Below, piece by piece: positions 60,313 to 64,000 of a stretch of DNA of 64,000 nucleotides. The position numbers were made by a program, and so were the translations under genes. Positions within the stretch are counted from its first letter, which is position 1; each line of letters opens with the position of its first letter. Source of the DNA: Umezawaea endophytica (GTDB lineage Bacteria; Actinomycetota; Actinomycetes; Mycobacteriales; Pseudonocardiaceae). Below the pieces are notes generated by a model, which saw only the letters and a list, made by a program, of their open reading frames with translations, was not told the DNA's origin and ran no database searches. Location of the stretch: NCBI RefSeq assembly GCF_025061645.1, contig NZ_JANYMP010000003.1:124001-188000 (forward strand), read 5' to 3'.

Positions 60313-60921
60313 CTACGGGGCGTTGCGGAAGATCCGCCAGCACAGGTAAACGCAGACGCCGGCCGCGGGGGCGCCGCCCAGGAGGGTTGCCGCGATGCCC
60401 AGTGGGATCAGTGTTTCTGTCAGGTAGAGCGGTACCAGTACCGCGGTGGCGATGGTGCACTTGGTCAGGAACACCGCTGTACAAGCGTAATAACGGCGTA
60501 GCTGGTGGCGGTCGTGTCGCCAGGCGTGGTGGTCGCCGTGCAGCGTGCCCATCACCAAACCTACGATCGGCCACTTCACCAGCATGGACAACAGGAACAG
60601 CGCGCCGCCGACCGCCTGCAACACGACGGCGGGGAGGTAGAAGTCGGCTGCTTGTCCGGTGCTGCCCGCCAGCAGTGCGGACGCGCCGACCACCAGCAGC
60701 CCCAGTGCGGGTTGCCAGGGTTTGCCGCCGGTGCACAGGCGTGCCGCGGTGAACACGACCACGCCGCCGACCGCGATCAGGGCGGACGTGAGCACCTGGC
60801 GGGTGATCAGGTAGGCGACCAGGAACAGTGATCGGGACACGACGCTTTCGGCGACCGTGCGCCAGCCGCCCACCGCGCTGAACAACGACAGCGACTTCCG
60901 CGTCAGCATGGTGAAGCTCAT
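60313..60921 (-). CDS. DUF3159-type membrane protein
   Basis: The protein has 202 residues and about six membrane helices. The start is ATG 60921, with GGCGAAGGCGAG upstream; a longer in-frame ATG lies at 60999. RSLFLVAYLITRQVLTSALIAV near residue 35 and the loop RHDRHQLRRYYACTAVFL fit the actinobacterial DUF3159 family. Function unknown. It is divergent from a TetR gene with a strong palindrome in the shared upstream region, so it is probably under that regulator. Confidence 0.8.
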   Translation of the reverse strand: MSFTMLTRKSLSLFSAVGGWRTVAESVVSRSLFLVAYLITRQVLTSALIAVGGVVVFTAARLCTGGKPWQPALGLLVVGASALLAGSTGQAADFYLPAVVLQAVGGALFLLSMLVKWPIVGLVMGTLHGDHHAWRHDRHQLRRYYACTAVFLTKCTIATAVLVPLYLTETLIPLGIAATLLGGAPAAGVCVYLCWRIFRNAP

Positions 60922-61001
60922 GTGCTCGCCTTCGCCTCGACGGACGGGAAACCGTTGCGGCACATCGTGGTCGCTGGTCGCATCCAAGATCACCCCCATT
61001 C

Positions 61002-61020
61002 TTCATCACCTGGTGAAGAA
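61002..61020. promoter_or_regulatory. TetR operator, main palindrome
   Basis: TTCATCACCTGGTGAAGAA is a 19-bp near-perfect palindrome: all but one pair match around the central T. It is placed between the DUF3159 gene and the TetR gene. Its right half GGTGAAGAA recurs at 61054-61062. Confidence 0.75.
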
Positions 61021-61045
61021 CACTCTAGGGCCGATCCCGAAACTC

Positions 61046-61062
61046 CACCGGGCGGTGAAGAA
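61046..61062. promoter_or_regulatory. Second TetR half-site
   Basis: CACC-N4-GGTG followed by AAGAA repeats the 9-bp right half of the main operator 42 bp (four helical turns) downstream, 24 bp before the TetR start. Confidence 0.5.
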
Positions 61063-61085
61063 AGGGGTGTTAGGCTTCGACCGCC

Positions 61086-61691
61086 ATGGCTGAACACGAC
61101 GACCACCGTCGCCCCGGACGCTGGCGGTCCGGTGCGGAGAGCAAGCAGCGGGTGCTCCAGGTCGCGCGCGAACTGTTCGACCGCAACGGTTACAACGGCA
61201 CGACGGTGCGCGCCGTCGCCGCCGCGGCGGCGGTCGACCCGGCGATGGTGTTCTACTTCTTCGGCACCAAGCAGGGACTGTTCAGCGCCGTGATCGACAG
61301 CGCCCCGCACACCATCGAGTCGATCTTCGCGGGTGATCTCGACACCCTGGGCGAACGGATCGTCCGGACGCTCGTGCGGAACCTCGACGCCTCCGACGGC
61401 GCGCCGCTGGTGATGTTGACCAGATCGGCGCCGACCGACCCGCGGTCCGAGGAGCTGCTGCGCGAGTTCATCGGCCGGGAGATCACCGACCGGCTCGTGG
61501 CCCTGCTCGACTCACCGGACACCGCGCGGCAGGCGGGCATGGTCAGCGTCCAGGTCCTGGGTCTCGCGGTGGCCCGGTACATCGTGCGCGTCGAGCCGAT
61601 CGCGTCGGCGTCCGTCGACGAACTGGCCACCACCTTCGGCCCGCTCGTGCAGCAGTGCCTGACCCCAGCGCGCGGGAAAGGGGAACCGTGA
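61086..61691 (+). CDS. TetR-family regulator
   Basis: The protein has 201 residues. The HTH has SKQRVLQVARELFDRNGYNG and AMVFYFFGTKQGLF; the C-terminal domain is of the TetR_C (AcrR/SACE_7040-like) type. It has a basic N-terminal extension of about 18 residues. Start ATG 61086 lies 23 bp after a second operator half-site. It is divergent from the DUF3159 membrane protein gene, which is its likely target together with itself. Confidence 0.9.
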   Translation: MAEHDDHRRPGRWRSGAESKQRVLQVARELFDRNGYNGTTVRAVAAAAAVDPAMVFYFFGTKQGLFSAVIDSAPHTIESIFAGDLDTLGERIVRTLVRNLDASDGAPLVMLTRSAPTDPRSEELLREFIGREITDRLVALLDSPDTARQAGMVSVQVLGLAVARYIVRVEPIASASVDELATTFGPLVQQCLTPARGKGEP

Positions 61692-61978
61692 CGATCACGC
61701 TGCCCGTGCCGGAGATCGGGTCGGCGGCCACGCTGCGGCTACCCTCTGCCGCACAGCGGACACCGGCACGTGCGCACACCGCCTGACGGCCGACCCTCGC
61801 GGTAATCGACGTCACTTGACCACCATCACGTTGGTACGCCACACTTCGCCCCCTGGGGGGAGTACCCATTCAGCTCGTGATCGACATTACGGCCGCCCCA
61901 CGGCGACCCGGTCACGGCGCCACCGCACTCCGGTGGTCGGGGAGACCTCGGTTCGTCATCCGAACCGGAGGGCTCGAC

Positions 61979-62476
61979 ATGGTCAACGTCCGCAAACGCC
62001 TGCTGCTCTTGCTGTTGTGCGTCCTGACGGCCGCGGGGTGCGCCACGCTCAAGGAGCTGTCCACCCTCTCGGCCCGCATCCAGGATGAGGGCTACATCGG
62101 GATTTCCGTCAAGCACAACACCTCCAACGGCTTCGACACGCTGGCCGTCACCGCCTACCGCACCGACGAGCAGAACGCCGACGTCGACGCCCTCTTCCGG
62201 CTGATCTGGGACACCTACGCCGAAGACGTCGACCGCGTCGTGGTCACCGTCAACGACGAGTCCACCTCCGCCACCAAGGCCGAACTGCAAGCGGCCTACG
62301 GTCCCCGCAAGATCCAACCCGCAGGCGGGACGTCCGGCGCGGGTCACGTCATCGCCTGGATCCTCGTCGCACTCCTGCTTGTCGGCGGCACCACCGCCGC
62401 GGTGATCGTCCGCCGCCGTCGCCGCCAGCGGACCAAGCCGCCCCACCAGCCACGTCCGTACTACAAGGAGCCCTGA
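61979..62476 (+). CDS. Lipoprotein with C-terminal membrane helix
   Basis: The protein has 165 residues from ATG 61979, with GGAGGG upstream. The signal peptide LLLLLLCVLTAAGC has the lipobox Cys near 20. The soluble part (about 20-120) is a small alpha/beta domain with SVKHNTSNGFDTLAVTAY. A second hydrophobic helix (VIAWILVALLLVGGTTAAVIV) and a very basic tail (RRRRRQR) follow. It is thus anchored at both ends outside the membrane. Function unknown. Confidence 0.82.
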   Translation: MVNVRKRLLLLLLCVLTAAGCATLKELSTLSARIQDEGYIGISVKHNTSNGFDTLAVTAYRTDEQNADVDALFRLIWDTYAEDVDRVVVTVNDESTSATKAELQAAYGPRKIQPAGGTSGAGHVIAWILVALLLVGGTTAAVIVRRRRRQRTKPPHQPRPYYKEP

Positions 62477-62610
62477 CGCGAAGTTCCCGCACAATTACGG
62501 TGTGTGAACATGATGTTGGCCCGATCGTAGGCTCACCGGATCATCCGGATGGCGACATGGGGAGGTCACGTGGGGGAAGCGGTGACAGGCACGCCGTCGG
62601 CGGGTGGTTG

Positions 62611-64000
62611 ATGGCGTCCGAGGAAACCCGCGACGTGACTCCCGGTCACCGGTCGGGCGATGTCCACCAGGAGGCGACCGCCAGTGGCGGGGCCCACGTC
62701 ACCCAGGTCGGCCGTGACCAGCACGTCCACTACACCAACGGCGTCCGGGTGCGGCACCGCACGACACCGGGGGCCGTCGTGCACGAGTGCCCCTACCCCG
62801 GACTGGCCGCGTTCGGCCCCGAGCAGGCCGAGTGGTTCTTCGGTCGGGACGGACTGGTCGCCGACCTGACCGCGCGCCTGGACCGGCGGCTGGTCGAGGG
62901 CGGGGTGCAGGTCGTGGTCGCGCCGTCCGGCGCCGGGAAGTCGTCGCTGCTGCGCGCCGGTCTGCTGCCCGCGCTCGACGACGGCAGGGTGCCGGGCTCC
63001 AACGGCTGGCCGAAGGTCGTGTTCACCCCCACCGCCGAGCCGGTGGCGCGGCTCGCCGCCGCCGTGGCGTCGCTGACCGGCGTCGACCACGTCGACCCGG
63101 CGGACTGCGTGAAGGCGTTGCGCCGCAACGCGGACACCCCGGTCGTGATCGTGGTGGACCAGTTCGAGGAGCTGTTCACCCTGTGCTCGGACGACCGCGA
63201 ACGGCAGGTGTTCCTGGACTCGCTGGTCGAGATCGCCGAGAACGACGGCAAGCCGCTCGGACTGGTCGTCGTGGGCTTGCGCGCCGACTTCTACGCCGCC
63301 TGCGCCGACCACCCCGGCCTGCGGGCCGCGTTGCAGGACGCCCAGCTCGTGGTCGGTCCCATGACGGAGGACGAGCTGCGCGAAGCCGTCCTCCACCCCG
63401 CGGCCGCGGTCGGCCTCGACGTCGAACCGGGCCTGGTGGAACTGCTGCTGCACGACCTCGGCGTCACCACCGGGCAGCGTGCGGAGGACAGGACGAGCTA
63501 CGACGCGGGCAGGCTGCCGATGCTGGCCCACGCGCTGCGGATCAGTTGGCAGCAGCGCAGCGGCTCGACGCTCACCGTGCAGGGCTACCGGGACACCGGC
63601 GGCATCCGCAACGCCATCGCCACCTCCGCCGAGCAGGTCCACGCCCGCTTGGACGACGCCGGACAGCGGACCGCGCGGTCGTTGTTCCTGCGCCTGGTCA
63701 GGATCGGCGACGGCACCGAGGACACCCGCAGGCGCGTCCCCGGCAGCGAACTGGCCGACCAGGACCCCGCGGCGACGGCGGCGGTCATCGACGCGTTCAC
63801 CAGCGCCCGGCTGCTCACCCGGCACCGCGACGAGGTCGAGATCACCCACGAGACCCTGCTGCGCTGCTGGCCCCGGCTGCGGGACTGGATGACCACCGAC
63901 CGCGTCGGCAGGCTGGTCCAGCAGAACCTCGAAGAAGCGGCCACGGCCTGGTCCCGCGCCGACCGCGACCCGTCGCTGCTGTACTCGGGCAGCCGCCTCC
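62611..64000 (+). CDS. nSTAND-type NTPase, N-terminal part (runs off the right edge)
   Basis: There are 463 codons in the window. A short N-terminal segment ends with ASGGAHVTQVGRDQHVHY, the 'xxx-Q-GRDQHxH' linker seen in actinobacterial conflict-type proteins. Then come CPYPGLAAFGPEQAEWFFGRD, Walker A APSGAGKSS (104-112) and Walker B VVIVVDQFEELF (near 178), the signature of the nSTAND1 NTPase. The end beyond the window is usually WD40 or TPR repeats. These proteins act as signal or defence switches. ATG 62611 is preferred because upstream GTG codons are in other frames or end in a stop. Confidence 0.88.
   Translation, partial: MASEETRDVTPGHRSGDVHQEATASGGAHVTQVGRDQHVHYTNGVRVRHRTTPGAVVHECPYPGLAAFGPEQAEWFFGRDGLVADLTARLDRRLVEGGVQVVVAPSGAGKSSLLRAGLLPALDDGRVPGSNGWPKVVFTPTAEPVARLAAAVASLTGVDHVDPADCVKALRRNADTPVVIVVDQFEELFTLCSDDRERQVFLDSLVEIAENDGKPLGLVVVGLRADFYAACADHPGLRAALQDAQLVVGPMTEDELREAVLHPAAAVGLDVEPGLVELLLHDLGVTTGQRAEDRTSYDAGRLPMLAHALRISWQQRSGSTLTVQGYRDTGGIRNAIATSAEQVHARLDDAGQRTARSLFLRLVRIGDGTEDTRRRVPGSELADQDPAATAAVIDAFTSARLLTRHRDEVEITHETLLRCWPRLRDWMTTDRVGRLVQQNLEEAATAWSRADRDPSLLYSGSRL

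Noticed and set aside
1-64000. Insertion sequences, integrases, CRISPR arrays, rRNA or complete tRNA genes
   Set aside because: Reading both strands I found no transposase or integrase motifs, no repeat-spacer arrays and no RNA genes I could support.

Overview
The window is 64 kb of very GC-rich DNA with dense, tightly packed genes. Many starts are GTG, and many neighbours overlap by ATGA or GTGA. SARP/AfsR regulators, an orphan LuxR regulator and a secreted M. tuberculosis-type chorismate mutase point to a filamentous actinomycete, most likely Pseudonocardiales (Saccharothrix/Actinosynnema/Lentzea type). That placement is inferred from style and gene content; there is no rRNA gene to confirm it.

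Left part (1-18.3 kb). After two divergent TetR genes and an ohr peroxidase comes a catabolic island for an aromatic compound. A plus-strand operon (1544-12123) encodes a C-C hydrolase, an FAD hydroxylase, a HyuA/HyuB-type ATP-dependent enzyme whose B subunit ends in a zinc ribbon, and an RbsABC-type transporter. A minus-strand pair (extradiol dioxygenase and second C-C hydrolase) diverges from an IclR regulator. The regulator heads the mhpD-mhpF-mhpE lower pathway, and a secreted chorismate mutase ends that run. Ring hydroxylation, meta-cleavage, C-C hydrolysis and conversion to pyruvate plus acetyl-CoA are all covered. Both hydrolase transcripts start beside the same 21-bp element.

Middle part (18.3-49.4 kb). 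After housekeeping-type genes (aldo/keto reductase, SGNH esterase, SDRs) there are three biosynthesis-like modules. Module one (24.0-27.0 kb) is acyl reductase, fatty acyl-AMP ligase and carrier protein. Module two is a seven-gene minus-strand operon (33.7-27.05 kb): cobalamin-binding radical SAM enzyme, ureohydrolase, Cys-rich 2OG-oxygenase-like protein, stand-alone M41-type metallopeptidase domain, GNAT acyltransferase, APH-like kinase and cobalamin adenosyltransferase. It diverges from a tandem ABC exporter through a repeat-containing promoter region. Module three is a five-gene minus-strand operon (47.6-42.7 kb): HxE-type 2OG oxygenase, lysine-2,3-aminomutase-like radical SAM enzyme, Ldh2-type dehydrogenase, class IV aminotransferase and EamA exporter. 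Between modules two and three lie a small LuxR regulator and two divergent SARPs flanking a perfect triple heptamer with an 11-bp period, the classic SARP operator form. Together this looks like an uncharacterised locus for a modified (probably lysine- or arginine-derived) amino acid metabolite.

Right part (47.8-64 kb). This holds a TetR/epoxide-hydrolase pair with two operator copies, and a two-component system whose kinase is broken by an in-frame TAG. It also holds an ABC-2 export operon with an unusual extracellular domain, a frameshifted PIG-L deacetylase, several small conserved or hypothetical genes, a TetR/DUF3159 pair, a lipoprotein, and the start of a large nSTAND-type NTPase cut by the window edge.
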